Below are positions 11,087 to 23,225 of a stretch of 64,000 nt of DNA, piece after piece (within the stretch, counting starts at the first letter, position 1; every line of letters starts with the position of its first letter). The position numbers were made by a program, and so were the translations under genes. The notes beneath the pieces were generated by a model, which was not told the DNA's origin, did not search any database, and worked only from the letters and a program-made list of their open reading frames with translations. The DNA lies in NCBI GenBank assembly GCA_023935145.1, contig CM043702.1, positions 80,616,320-80,680,319 of the forward strand. The letters run 5' to 3'. The DNA comes from Bretschneidera sinensis (lineage: Eukaryota; Streptophyta; Magnoliopsida; Brassicales; Akaniaceae).

Positions 11087-12396
11087 GTATCCCACAAACA
11101 TTAGTGTAGATTAATTCTAATATTTCACCAGCTCTTTCTTCATATCCACTAAATATACTTTTACTAATCTTTTCTATGAGACAAGACTTGTATGTTGGAT
11201 ATGACTCAAAAGTCAATGAATCAAAATATCCATCTTTAGCCAACTTTCTAATCCTACTCTCATTGATATGACCAAGTTTGAAATGCCAAACATAAGAAGG
11301 ATTAATTTCATATAATTTCTTTTTTACTTGTTTAATATCAAATATTTTACTATAAAATTCTAGATAGTGAAGCTAATTAAAAAGTCTCTTCGGCTAACTC
11401 AACAACTCTTACTACATTCCATGATGAAGCTTAACTTCTCTCTTACTTTGCTTCATACTTCTTCTCAACACCCGCAATCTTTTACAAATGTGAGAATCAC
11501 ACTTGGTATCTAATACCTCAGTGAAGCTTTCTTAACTAATAAGTTAATTTTAACATGTAATATCTCAAACAATCTTTCCAAAAGTTTGTCTTTTTAATAT
11601 TGCAAAGCGATCCTTGCAATTCTCCTCCAGTATCCATTCTGCCACAATGGAAGTATTGCTCCTTATCCTTATTGGTTTTTGAATAATTGCACTTCTTGAC
11701 ACCTCCATATGCTTTCAATGGTTTCTTCTTCTTCTTTGAGACACTCTCACCCTTAGGCTTAGAAAAGGAAGCCCCATCAACAAGTATAATGGGTGTCTTA
11801 TCTCTCTTAATCATTGCTTCTGTAGTATTTAACATGTCAACAAACTCTAGAAGTGTAGCTTCTATCTTGTTCATATTGTAGTTCATAACAAACTACGAGA
11901 ATGAGTTTGGAAGGGACTACAAAATCAAATCATTACTAAATTCCGCATCCATATTAACACTGAGTCATTCCAACTGCTCGATATAATTGATAATTTTCAA
12001 TTCATGCTCTTGGACTAATGATCCTTTGGGCATTCTATCTCTAAAGAGGTCCTTGAGCTCTAGATTGTAGTGCAATTATGCTCACCATACATCTCTTGCA
12101 GATGATGCAAATTGCATAAACACTTTTCATTTTCTCATGATTTTTCTTAAGCTCATCAGACATCGATGCTAGTGTGCAGCACCTAGCCTTTATATCATCA
12201 TTTTTTCACTTCTCAAAAGTATCGACCTTTACTTCTATGTACTTCAAGAACACTTGTTAGAAGTATTTAATCAAGAACATAGCTAATTTTCTCAAAATTG
12301 AGAACGATTCTCAAATTTTTCAACTAGTCCAGGAAATTGAGCCCTAGACAGTCTGTTGGTATCAAGAATTTAGGATAGTGGGTTTAGGTTGGTCAT
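11087..12396 (-). pseudogene. Copia gag, protease and GAG-pre-integrase segment (pseudogene)
   Basis: The probable gag start is the ATG at 12396-12394, opening MTNLNPLS and followed by a LNFLDWLKNLRIVLNFEKIS-like block typical of copia gag. A later piece at 11886-11536 holds the basic C-terminus and a damaged CCHC knuckle (YFHCGRMDTGG). The protease active site near 11500 reads LDTKCDSHIC where the family has DTGC, so the active-site Gly is replaced by Lys. The GAG-pre-integrase block WHFKLGHINESRIRKLAKDG is seen near 11310-11250. Several stops are present. The left boundary is the 5-bp target duplication of the solo LTR. Confidence 0.83.
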
Positions 12397-14107
12397 TGTG
12401 ATCTGCTACCTACAATAGAGGAAAATTACCATATATTCATTTTATCATCTACCAATAGATTGGGTCTTTAATCATATTGGTACCTTCTACCATTTTTTTA
12501 ATTCCATAATCCCTCGGTATGAAATTTGTGTAACCTCATTGGAAGGACTCCTAACGGCGATTTGGATCCCATTACTCGTTTGAAATAGCCTCACATAATA
12601 GTTTCTTGGCTATAATAAACCTTTAATAGATAGATAACACTTATCAATTACATCTCAAATAATTTTCAATCATTTTTTCGACCTTTAAAATATATTATCC
12701 TCACATGGTAATTTTTTGGATAATATATTCTAGTTAAATTAAACCAACCATTTGCACAACTGTAGACGATTGAACTAATGAGCCCTCATATGATGGTTTT
12801 TTGGACCCATTAGTTTCTTATCTTGTTATATCATATATTTAATAAGACATCATTAATCTCCCATAATGTAAGTCTCATATGGCTACAGTAAATCTTACTT
12901 AGAATAGTAGATCATGTATATCCCTACAATAGTGGAAGACCATGATAAGACATTCATAATATCTCTTCTTTTAAGCTTAATAGCAATTACTTTCATGAGG
13001 GAATTTAATTGTTCTTTAGTCTCACAATTTAATTTAAACATTCATCACATACATATCATACATCATATAATATGTAATAAAATATGACTATGGGTGGTTA
13101 TGGACTTTTGTGCATTATTCACTTGAGCCACTAAGTGACTCATTGGTCTTAACTTAGGGTTCAGTAATATCCTTCACCAATTCTCACATAATGAGCCTTG
13201 TAATCTTGAAACGGGCCTCCATTGCTTCTTTGTGCACTCAATCATTCTTCATCTTTACATATAAATTTCTATCTATTCTTATCAAACTATTCTAACTAAT
13301 TACATTACATAATTAATAATGAACATTGATTCAAAATTAAGAAGAGTAACAATAAAAGAGAGATAGAATTTTACAACTAGAGATAAAAGAGAGGCAAAGT
13401 ATGTAAACCCCATTTAAAATTATGTATCCCAAAAATAGAGAATTAATATCATAACCTATTAGAAATTACAACCATACATTCGATCACATTGAATAACGAC
13501 CAATCACATGACTCAATTCTTTGATCGTCCATAATCCCACATCCTTGAACATATATATAATCAAATTGCATATATAAATTTATATGTAATTTATTCTAGT
13601 TATGGTTTTATTCTAAGATTACTTATCATAATCAAATTAGGTTTCTAAAATCTTTTTCTAATCCTATTCCAAGTAGGAATTACATTTCTTATTCACTAGA
13701 AATCATAATTCTAATATAGTAAGGATTTTGGAGTTTCAATTCCAAATCAAACTCTAATTTTCTTAAAATATTAATAAAAAATTTAGAAAAATTATTGATT
13801 AACCAAAATATATTCTTTTAAAATAAAAATTGTGTATTTAGTTGAATAAAAATTATATTTCAAATTTCAATTCAAAATGAATTCGAAATCTCAAGAACAG
13901 GCAAAAACTTGTAATTTTGAAAAACATTTTAAAAAAAAATTGAACACTGTCTTGTTTTATAATTATATCTTAAAAATACTTTAAATTTTGAAGTAATATT
14001 AGTTTCATATGAAACTAGATATTTGTATGTTTCCAACACTTCCAAAAATGATAAAATTCGATTTAAAATGAGTGTATTACAATCGTTTGAAGTTCGACCA
14101 AAAATTT
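12397..14107. other. AT-rich stretch upstream of copia gag, possible remnant leader/LTR
   Basis: No gene is visible. By position, the first part should hold the leader and 5' LTR of the minus-strand copia, but I could not find a clear TGGTATCAGAGC-type primer site or LTR ends. The sequence from 13560 to 14100 is very AT-rich and featureless to me. Confidence 0.4.
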
Positions 14108-15013
14108 TGTTGGTATTTGTCCAAAGATTAAACCGGTTGAAGGGTTCAGCATGTTCAGCATCAGGTTTGAAGGTGTGCGCCATGGCCCAGCCTTGTGCAC
14201 AGTGGCCAGCAGAAAGTCCAGGAAGCTCAGCCATCAGGCCGCGCCACGGCCCAGACTTCCCAAGCTGCGACACCCAGAGAGATGGTGGTTTCAGCCCAGC
14301 CTTGAGCCGCGGCCTGCCCTGTTCTAGGCCGCGACGCCAAGCACACTGATGAAGGTTATTTCAGCCTCTTTGAAAGGTGCGCGGGATATGAAAAAAATGC
14401 ACAGGATCACTTAAGATTGTTGGAGGGCTATGATTGATTTGTTCTCAAGATCTAAGGGTTGAGATTGTCTTCAAGATAGGTTCAAGAAGTGGTGCACTAT
14501 ATAAAGGGTCACCTAGCTTCAGTGTCAACAAGAGAAGTGTGACATACAAGTGATCATCTCAACAAGAGAGATGAGAATGATATGTGAGTGTGTGTGAAAT
14601 AGAACACACGGTTGTGTGAGAGTGCAAAGACACTAAACATAAGAGATGTTGGTTGTTTAGAGAGAGAGAGTAGTATAGATTGGGGATTCAAGGGACTTGT
14701 AAGTGGAATTTTCTTGGGGAAAATTCCAAGGTAACTTAAGACTTTATCACTTTCTTTTCTCTTCTTTTGTTCTTCAAGAACAAGAGGTTTCTTGAAGAGG
14801 TGTTGCTGTACTTGTAAAGAACTCATTGATTTAGAACAGAGAGTTCGGAGGAACTCACGGGGATGTAGGCTATTGCCGAACCTCGATAACAAATTACTTG
14901 TGTTCTTTCTTTGATTGTGTGATTTCTGTTTCTATTCTGATCATTACAAGTCATTCTAGACTTGGGTGTTTGGAAGATCACCACCTGGGCATCTTGAGGG
15001 TGGTTTCCCAATA
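14108..15013 (+). repeat. 5' LTR of copia element
   Basis: It starts TGTTGGTATTTG and ends TTTCCCAATA. It pairs with 18891-19795; most differences seen by eye are C/T or G/A transitions. It contains a TATATAAA box and the transcribed leader. Confidence 0.95.
14498..14505 (+). promoter_or_regulatory. TATA box in 5' LTR
   Basis: TATATAAA in GCACTATATAAAGGGTC, conserved in the other LTR at 19280-19287. It is the likely core of the element's pol II promoter. Confidence 0.7.
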
Positions 15014-15014
15014 G

Positions 15015-15027
15015 TGGTATCAGAGCC
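15015..15027 (+). other. Primer-binding site, initiator-Met tRNA
   Basis: TGGTATCAGAGCC, a perfect match to the usual plant retrotransposon primer site, one base after the LTR end. Confidence 0.93.
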
Positions 15028-15236
15028 AAGATTGGCGGGTATCGGAGCAAGACTCCAAGAATCAAAGACTAGCTTCTTGGGTGATTCAAGAATGGAGTAA
15101 AGATTAAGATCTGATCGTGTTCTTGAGGGTGATTCAAGAACGATATTGAGATCAGTCTTCGATTGTGTGCTTGAGATTTAGAAGAAGTTGGAAAACAATT
15201 ATGGGTGCTGCATAAATCTAGGATTTTCTTCGCAAG

Positions 15237-16112
15237 ATGGGTTCAAACTTCATTGTTGAGAAGTTTGATGGAAAGGGAGACTTTTCCTTTTAGAAGCGAA
15301 AGATCAAGACTGTTCTTATGCAACAGAAGGTGGACTTGGCTATTAGAGAAGATGATGTTTTTCCAGCAAGTATCACAGAGGTCTAGTGGATTGAGATGAA
15401 GAAGATGGCATACAACACCATTTTCTTGCACATGTCAGATAGCATGACAAGGGAGTGCGGAGACTCAGAAGATCCAGCTATCATGTGGAAGAAACTAGAT
15501 GAGTTATTTCTTATCAAAACTCTCCCTAATAAGATATATCTTCTTAAAAGAATCTTTGCTTTTAAAATAGATCATAATAAAGAATTGCAAGATAATCTTG
15601 ATGTGTTTAATAAGCTAGTTCAAGATTTGAATAACTGTAGCATAACATTCCTGGATGAACAATTGGCTGTTATTTTGTTAAATTCTCTTCCTGATTGTTT
15701 TGAAATTTTAATTAATGCAATTAAATATGGAAGAGATACACTAACCAAGGAAATTATGATTAATGCTATAAGAGCTCATGATTTCAAAGCCAAAATGAGG
15801 GAAGTATCAAGTAGAGAAGGGCTGTTCATTATAGGTAGGCCAACAACTCGGAATGGCAGTAGCATTCATGGAAACTACAGGGAGAAATCAAAGGGTAGAG
15901 GGCAGAGCCATAGGAGATCGCATTCCAAATTGAAGTTTGGAGGGAAGTGATGCTTCTGCTGCAATAAGGAGGGTCACTTTAAGAAAAATTGCAAGAAGAA
16001 GATGTTGGATGAGAGAGGAAGCCATACCAAGAATAGAGAGGCTTCGGTTGCTAAGGGAGAACAACAAGATGATGATGTTCTTGTTGTATGCTCAAGTGTG
16101 AGCAAGGGGTAA
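15237..16112 (+). pseudogene. Copia gag (nucleocapsid/capsid), nonsense-mutated
   Basis: The start is the ATG at 15237, opening MGSNFIVEKFDGKGDFSF. Stops follow at codon 19 (TAG, where related proteins have Trp) and just before WIEMKKMAYNTIF. The 15396-15950 stretch is open: UBN2-type gag (MWKKLDELFL, LLNSLPDCFEILINAI) and a basic C-terminus. After a TGA comes one CCHC zinc knuckle, CFCCNKEGHFKKNC (CX2CX4HX4C), all ligands intact. Gag packages the RNA in virus-like particles. The frame is shared with pol, as usual for copia's single polyprotein. Non-functional. Confidence 0.9.
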
Positions 16113-17640
16113 GAAGGCAGCGGGAAATGGATCTTGGATACCGGGTGCACTCATCACATGTGCCCTCACCGGGATTGGTTCAAGAATTTCAAGGAAACTG
16201 ATGATGGAAAGGTTTTTCTAGGGACTGATACTTCTTACCAAGTGAGGGGCACGAGAGACATCCAGTTGAGGATGTTTGATGGAATAACAAGGTTGCTGAG
16301 GAACATGAGTTATCTTCCGGATTTAAAAAGGAATTTGATCTCATTGGGGCAGCTAGATTCCATGGGTTACACATACAAGGCAGTGGGAGGAAAGATCAAG
16401 GTAACCAAGGGATCTTTGGTAGTGATCAAAGCAGCAATGAAGGATAGTCTCTATGAGATGATCGGAGACACGGAGATCAAGGATCAAGCAGCAAGCTTGA
16501 TGGCTGAGATGGATAGGGCAGCCCTTTGGCACACTCAGTTAGGACATATGAGCGAAAAGGGCTTGCAAGTTCTCAGCAAGGATGGTTTACTTGGTGGTGA
16601 TAAAGTAGAGAAACTTGATTTTTACGAGTGTTGCATCCCTGGGAAGCAACACCGGGTCAGCTTCAACACCGTAGTGCATAAGTCTAAGGGCATTCTTGAC
16701 TACATTCATTCGGACCTTTGGGGACTAGCAAGAACACCAACATAGGGAGGTAATCTTTACTTTCTGTCTTTAATTGATGATTATTCAAGAAAGGTTTGGG
16801 TTTATTTGTTTAAAAATAAATCAGATGCTTTGGATAAATTTGTGGTGTGGAAAAAGTTGCTGGAGACTCAAACGGGTAGGGTAGTTAAGGCTTTATGAAC
16901 CGATAATGGCTTAGAATTTTGCAATAAGGAACTTGATCAATTCTATAAGTTAAATGGCATTCTAAGACATAGAATGGTTGTGAAAACCCATCAGTAAAGT
17001 GGAGTTACTGAGAGGATGAATAAGACCCTTACATAAAAGGTTAGGTGCATGTTTATAGGATCTGGATTACCCAAATGTTTTTGGGGGGAAGCGGTGTCTA
17101 CTGCTGCGTATTTGGTTAATAGATCACCCTCTAGGGCTGTGGACCTTAAGACTCCCGAGGAGATGTGGAGTGGTAAACCCCTTGAGTTAGACAACCTTAG
17201 AACTTTTGGGTGTGCTACGTATGCACATCAAAAGGATGATAAACTTAGCCCAAGATCTAGAAAACGTGTGTTTCTAGGATATGGGGAAGGGGCTAAGGGG
17301 TATAGATTATGGTCCTTAGAGAAAAAAGGATTGAAACTCATAATAAGTAGGGATGCCATTTTTAATGAGCATGTATTTCCTTTTTTGGAGAAAACTAACC
17401 CTATAGGGACTAGTGAGCAAACCAGTCCGGTATTTGTAGAGCATAGCATCAAGGAAAATTCAGTTCAGGTAGAGCAAGGAAGGCAAGAGGGTTCAGACCA
17501 GATAGAGCCCATTGATGAAGGCCAAGCTCAGGGCACTCAAGAGAAGGCTAAACTAGAAGGGGTTGATGCAGCAAGTCAGAATGACTACTAGCTCACAAGG
17601 GACCGGGGAAGGAGGGTGGTCAGACCACCTTCAAGATATG
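16113..17640 (+). pseudogene. Copia pol: protease, GAG-pre-integrase and integrase, nonsense-mutated
   Basis: In the same frame as gag. The protease active site is WILDTGCTHHMC (Asp-Thr-Gly intact). The GAG-pre-integrase block is LWHTQLGHMSEKGLQVLSKD. The integrase Zn site is damaged (YECCIPGKQHRVSF). DDE residues can be seen in HSDLWG, TDNGLEF and GVTERMN. The C-terminal region includes AVSTAAYLVNRSPSRAV and FLGYGEGAKGYRLW. In-frame stops occur at 16743, 16896, 16995, 17033 and 17589, most of them where the family has Gln or Arg. This part would cleave the polyprotein and insert the cDNA. Its frame is open apart from substitutions. Confidence 0.9.
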
Positions 17641-18811
17641 GTTTTGAGGCTACGAATGTAGCAGCTCCTTAGACAGAAGGAGGGATAAGTGAACCAGAGA
17701 CTTACATTGATGCCATGGGATGTAAGGATTTGTCAAGATGAAAGCTAGCTATAGAGGGAGAAATTGATTCTTTGAGGAGGAACAACTCTTGGGAATTGGT
17801 GAACATTCCTGGAAAATAGAGAGTTGTGGATTATAAGGGCACTTACAAGGTCAAAGAAGGGAACCCTCCAGGGGATAAAGTCCATAATAAGGCTAGGCTG
17901 GTGGTGAAGGGGTTCACACAAAGAGGAGGCATAGATTTCATAGAAACCTTCTCACCTGGACACAAGGTAGATGAAGTAGTGATTATCCTCGTCTATGTCG
18001 ATGATATACTGTTGGTTCGGAACAGCAAGGAGAGGATAGAAAGGTTGACATCTCAACTCAGTGAGAAGTTCGAGAGGAAGGATCTTGGCCTTGCACAAAA
18101 GATCCTTGGGATGAGAAGAATTCGGGAAAGGGAGAGAAATTGGTTGAAATTTCTTGGTCTTCCTACATAGAAAAGGTGTTGTACAAGTTTTCTATGGAAG
18201 ATAGTAAACCAGTGAAGATTCTCTTTGCTGGTCATTTCATGTTCTCCAGTGAACATTGTCCTGGAATGGATAAGGATAATAAGGAAATGGATAAGGTCCC
18301 TTACTCTAGTGCGGTTGGATTAGTCATGTTCATGATGATAAGAACTAGACTCGACATTTCCCAAGCAATGGGTGTTCTCAGCAGATTTGTGAGTAATCCT
18401 GGAAAGGAGCTTTGGCTTGGGATGAAGTGATTGCTGAGGTACATGAGGGCTCAGCGGCAGCCAGTGGTAGCACTCTCAATAACTGGGGCTGAGTACATAG
18501 CGACAACAGAAGCCATAAAGGAGGCTATGTGGTGTAAAGGGTTATTGGAAGAGTGGAAGGTTCTAAAAGAGCAGGTGGTGGTGTCTTCGGATAGCCAAAG
18601 TGCGTGGCACATATATAAGAATCTGATGTTCCATGAGAGGACAAAGCATATGGATGTTTGGTATCATTTCATTCGGGAAAATGTTACGAAAGGATGCATT
18701 CATGTGGACAAGGTGGCCACGGAGGAAAATCCTGCAGATTTAGGCACCAAAGTTCTACCTCTAAGCAAGTTCAATCATTGCCTTGAACTTCTTAGGATTA
18801 GAGTCAGATGA
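17641..18811 (+). pseudogene. Copia pol: reverse transcriptase and RNase H with internal deletions
   Basis: The RT start is recognisable (VDYKGTYKVKEG, ARLVVKGFTQRGGIDFIETF), but the frame then jumps straight to IILVYVDDILLVRNSKE. The roughly 100 residues that normally lie between are gone, including the first palm Asp (DVKTAF). A frameshift near 18140 moves the frame. After LLRYMRA a second in-frame deletion removes the RNase H start, and QRQPVVALSITGAEYIATTE continues to the end at 18811 (RTKHMDVWYHFIRE, PADLGTKVLP). Neither enzyme could work, so mobility would need proteins from elsewhere. Confidence 0.9.
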
Positions 18812-18890
18812 ATAGTGACTCAAGTTGAGTTTGGATCCTGAGTTATCTACACAAGGGTTCGGGTTTAATTGCTTAGACAAAGGTAGAGAT

Positions 18891-19795
18891 TGTTGGTATT
18901 TGTCTAAGGATTAAACTGGTTGAAGGGTTCAGCATGTTCAGCATCAGGTTTGGAGGTATGCGCCACGGCCCAGCCTTGTGCGCCGTGGCCAGTAGAAAGT
19001 CCAGGAAGCTCAGTCATCAGATCGTGTGGCGGCCCAGACTTCCGAAGCTGCGGTACCTAGAAAGATGGTGGTTTTAGCCATGCCTTGAGCCGAGCCTGCC
19101 CTGTTCTGGGCTGCAGCCCCAGGCACACTAATGAAGGTTATTTCAGCCTCTTTGGAAGGTGCGTGGGGCATGAACAAAACATACAGGATCACTTAAGATT
19201 GTTGGAGGGCTACGATTGATTTGTCCATAAGATCTAAGGGTTGAGATTGTCTTCAAGATAGGTTCAAGAAGTGGTGCACTATATAAAGGGTCACCTAGCT
19301 TCAATCTCAACAAGAGAAGTGTGACATACAAGTGATCATCTCAACAAAAGAGGTGAGAATGACATGTGAGTGTGTGTGAAATAGAACACATGGTTGCGTG
19401 AGAGTGCAAAAACACTAAACACAAGAGAGGCTGGTTGTTTAGAGAGAGAGAGTAGTATAGATTGGCGATTTAAGGGACTTGTAAGTGGAATTTTCTTGGG
19501 GAAAATTTTAGGGTAACTCAAGACCTTATCACTTTCTTTTCTCTTCTTTCGTTCTTCAAGAACAAGAGATTTCTTGAAGAGGTGTTGTGGTATCTGTAAA
19601 GAACTCATTGATTTAGTGCAGAGAGTTCAGAGGAACTCACGGGGACGTAGGCTATTGCCGAACCTCGATAACAAATTGCTTGTCTTCTTTCTTTGATTGC
19701 TTGATTTCTATTTCTGTTCTGATCATTACAAGTCATTCTAGACTTGGGTGTTTGGAAGATCAACATCTGAGCATCTTGAGGGTGGTTTCCCAACA
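18891..19795 (+). repeat. 3' LTR of copia element
   Basis: It starts TGTTGGTATTTG directly after the purine-rich AAAGGTAGAGAT tract and ends TTTCCCAACA. The TATATAAA box is at 19280-19287. It is followed by the AATTT target duplication. Confidence 0.95.
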
Positions 19796-19800
19796 AATTT

Positions 19801-20514
19801 GTTAGAGTTTTCTCATTAGGTCAAAGGGTACAGTTGGCTATCCAAAGTTTTTTCCTGATTTTTCATCAGGTTACTGAGGGCACAATGGACTATCCCCTCG
19901 AGATAGTCGATTGTCCCTTCGATTTTTGCAGATTTTTCACACAAATGTTTTTCCTAAAACAATTCTCTTTGATTCAAAATCATATTTTGATTAACTAAAT
20001 TATTTATAATCAACCTTTATTGATTTAATTTGTTTGAAAAACAATCTACAACAAATTTATCATCATCCTATGACAATAAACAATTCAAGAACACTTTTTT
20101 AAATTTCTTGACCTAAGGTTCCCTAATCTAACTTTAGATTAACAATTTGCAATTTTTAGAATTCTATGATCACATCTAATCAAGCCATAACAATAAATTA
20201 CCATGTCCTACATAAATCATAAGGATGACTCAGATATCATTTAAAGGAAATCAATATAGAAAACATTGTGAAAATTTTAAATTTTTTTTATCGATTCCCA
20301 TAAACCTAATCACCTTATGATTTTTATAGAACATTTAATAATGAAGAACATTGAAGTTTTAGAATCGTCATTTTTGATTTGTTGTGTTCTTGACTCTTTG
20401 GATATGTTATAACCGAATTCTCCACCACACTTGAATCCAAATTCCTTTGATTTCTTGAATTCACAACAACCACAAATGTATATTGTCTCTATGGTTGATC
20501 CACACAAGGTAAAT
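19801..20514. other. AT-rich stretch between two elements
   Basis: No gene, LTR or domain seen. It is probably the older sequence into which both neighbouring elements inserted; its continuation on the far side of the Athila-like element starts at 27102. Confidence 0.4.
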
Positions 20515-21780
20515 TGATGAGTGCCAAATATTGCATATTTTGGCCCCTTAATTTACATTTGTTAGCTTAGGAATTTGTTATTTTGAGTTGTTTTTTTTCA
20601 TTGTTTTACAAGTTTACAAGCACTTAGAAAGGAGTTTCACTAAATTTCCAGAATTACCCGTACAGATCAGTCATTTTTGCGAATTAAATTGTATTGATTT
20701 AGGAAGAACCAGGAGATTAGCCATATATGCTTGGAAAGATCCGGATGTCTATTTTCTATAGAATTTTACGGGTCATAAATATGATTTTTCTAGAGAAAGT
20801 TATGGCCGTTTTAGTAGATAAAGATCAGGCTGTGCGGGATTTCAGCATGGGCAGAAGTTTTGAAGGGCATGTGAAGGCTTAAATCCCACATCCCACATCC
20901 CACATCGGTTGGAAACACATTCTATATCCACACATCCCACATCTGATTGGAAATACATTGCACTCATAGAGTTCCCCTATAAAAGCCCCATTTCACTTCA
21001 TCAAAAAGGTGTGCAATCCGGAGGATTTCTGTGTGCAATCTGGAAGGCTTTGCTACCAAAGGGGGAAAGCACCGCATAGTAGCTGCGAGTGGAATTTCTC
21101 TATCCATATATAGTCAGTTTTAATTTATTTCTTTTGAGTGTAAAGTTTTGTATTTAACACTTTAATTGTGAAATTTAGTTTTATAATCATGAGAGGCTAA
21201 AACCTTCATCTAAGGTTGAAGATGAAGCCTCGCCATTGTTTGGCATAATATTTTTAGATATGTTCATGCAATTATGATATTTTTAGTATTAATGTTCTAT
21301 TTCAATTGTTTGAGTAAATTCTTATGATTGATTGCGTATATATTGTTCAAATTGGAAATTCCTTATGTTTCATCTGCCGGATACGGCGGATCATCCAAAG
21401 TAAATTGGATATCCATTGTGATTCTAAAGGGATACATTGGATGATTTGGTTGAATTAGGGTATTCGCTGTGATTTGTATAATGATGGATTCATAGAATTA
21501 TTTGATAGATTACTTTTATACAGAACATGAAAATATATGCTTTAATTTGGTGGGGTGGATTCAGAAACCATAGTATTTTTTTTATCATTTCTTTCAACTC
21601 AATTTGGTTTAGTTTATATTCTTTGCAAAATACAATTCAAAATTCGAAACTAGGTTAAAATAGGTTTAGTTTAAATAAAAATGTATTTTCACGATGCAAT
21701 TCCCTATGGATTCGACCTCACTTGCACACACTATATTGCAAACGACTTGTGCGCTTACGAGTAATTTAAAACTTACAACA
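20515..21780 (+). repeat. 5' LTR of Athila-like element
   Basis: It starts TGATGAGTGCCAAATATTGC and ends ACTTACAACA, paired with 25848-27101. It holds a short CCCACATCCCACATC tandem patch near 20887 and a TATAAAAG box near 20980. Confidence 0.95.
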
Positions 21781-21786
21781 AGTTTT

Positions 21787-21804
21787 TGGCGCCGTTGCCG
21801 GGGA
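21787..21804 (+). other. Primer-binding site, tRNA-Asp type
   Basis: TGGCGCCGTTGCCGGGGA lies six bases after the LTR. It is the well-known Athila-group primer site, matching the 3' end of tRNA-Asp. Confidence 0.9.
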
Positions 21805-22054
21805 GTTGTTTTGTTTGTGAAAATTAAATTTTTGTTTGAATTAATTTTATTTTTCTACTAGTTTAGTTAGCATTTTTGTTTTATTTTTCTTTTTGAAGTT
21901 TTATTCTAGTTTATTTATTTCTAATTGCAATTACCCATTTGGTGAGTATTATATTTTTTGTTTTTGCATTTATTTTATTTTTTATTTGCATTTTATTCTT
22001 TTTTTTTCTTCTGCTAGTTAGTTATTTTTTGCTGTTTGGCTGGTGTGTGCTTGG

Positions 22055-23225
22055 TTGGAGATCCCTGAACTTAGAATTGATACCTTTAGATCCTGAAATA
22101 GAAAGAACTCTTAAGAGACAGAAGAGAGCACTAGTTAAAAGAGAGACAATTGAGATGGGAGACAATTTGAGGAATACCAATCAACCGAAGAATGTAGAGC
22201 AACCTAGAGCTTGGAAAGTGGACTTCACTACATCCCTTAGGGATTTGTGCACACCCGTTGCGACTAACTCCCTTTCTTGTATAGTGTTGCCACCAACGAA
22301 TGCTACCCATTTTGATCTAAAGCCACAGTCATTGGAGGACACCCTCAAGGATTTCATGAAGATGACCGACCAGTCCATCAATGCAGCCAATACATTCAAT
22401 GTTGATAGCTCTTCCATCTGTGCTAGTCCTATGCATTTAGCATAGAATTGTCCATCTATGCTAGCTTTTTGCCAAGTATCCCATGGAACAAGTGAATGCT
22501 TTCAATGACTATCGGAAGCAATCAAATGGATCTTACTCCGAGACTTACAATTCAGGGTGGCGGAACCACCCTATTTTTTCATAGAAGCAGAACCAACCGA
22601 TGAATCAGGGATGAGCCCCTCATCATGCTCAAAATCAATACCCTCATGAATTTCCTCCACTAGTTCTAAGTTATGGTCGCTCAGCCCATCTAGCACTATC
22701 ACCAGCTTACCAAGCTCCCACTCAAGTGCCAGTGTCGATTTCACAATCATTGGAGGACACCCTCAAGGATTTCATGAAGATGATCGGCCAATCCATCAAC
22801 GAAGTAAGGAGTGCGACAATAGTAAACACCCGAGCGATTGTCAAGCTAGAGAGTCAAATAGGTCAAATCGCAAGTCACATGGATGAAAGAGGGAAGGGAA
22901 AGTTCCTTAGTTAACTTGTGCCCAACTCGAAGGGACAGTTTATGGTTGGAAATTCATCAACTCCTACGCATGGGGAGGAATAAATGCAATCGATTGTCAC
23001 ATTGAGGTTTAGGAGACAAGTGGACAATCGAGTGGAAGGGAACCCTGCTATGCAGTAAGGGCAAGAAAATGGCAACAAGGAGAAGAGAGATGATGAGCCA
23101 TCTATAACCACTTCTACTATTAAGGATCCTCCTAGGTCATTTGTACCTAAAGTGCCTTACCCTAAGAGATTACAAGCGCCTAAGAAAGGAGGGAAGTATG
23201 AGGAAATTATGGAGGTGTCCAAGTA
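22055..23225 (+). pseudogene. Athila-like gag, broken
   Basis: The N-terminal motif LIPLDPEIERTLKRQKR is the diagnostic start of Athila/Tat gag. Open pieces lie at 21939-22445 and 22726-22914 in different frames. The second carries a helical stretch IVKLESQIGQIASHMDERGK near its end, again family-typical. The sequence QSLEDTLKDFMKM occurs twice (about 22327 and 22743), an internal duplication of about 60 bp. The capsid core between is mostly unreadable. Stops and frameshifts make it non-functional. Confidence 0.82.

Larger units (their letters stand above)
1..12396 (-). mobile_element. Degenerate Ty1/copia retrotransposon, 5' part, split by two later insertions
   Basis: On the minus strand, reading right to left, the order is gag (from about 12396), protease, GAG-pre-integrase, integrase, reverse transcriptase and RNase H, which is copia order (integrase before RT). 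The left end and 3' LTR lie outside the window. The body is interrupted at 11086-8987 by a solo LTR and at 8418-1649 by a large non-coding LTR element. Removing both makes the pieces contiguous. Stops and frameshifts occur throughout, so the element is dead. No PBS or 5' LTR could be located with certainty to the right of gag. Confidence 0.9.
14108..19795 (+). mobile_element. Full-length but inactive Ty1/copia retrotransposon
   Basis: Structurally complete: LTRs of 906 and 905 bp (TGTTGG to CCCAAYA), flanked by a perfect AATTT target duplication (14103-14107 and 19796-19800), an initiator-Met PBS at 15015, and a purine tract just before the second LTR. The interior is a single gag-pol reading frame in copia order, disrupted by about a dozen nonsense codons, one frameshift and two in-frame deletions in RT and RNase H. 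Confidence 0.95.

Noticed and set aside
13929..14349. Overlapping ORFs on both strands at the copia 5' LTR
   Set aside because: They lie across the LTR boundary and the GC-rich patch of the LTR. No protein similarity.
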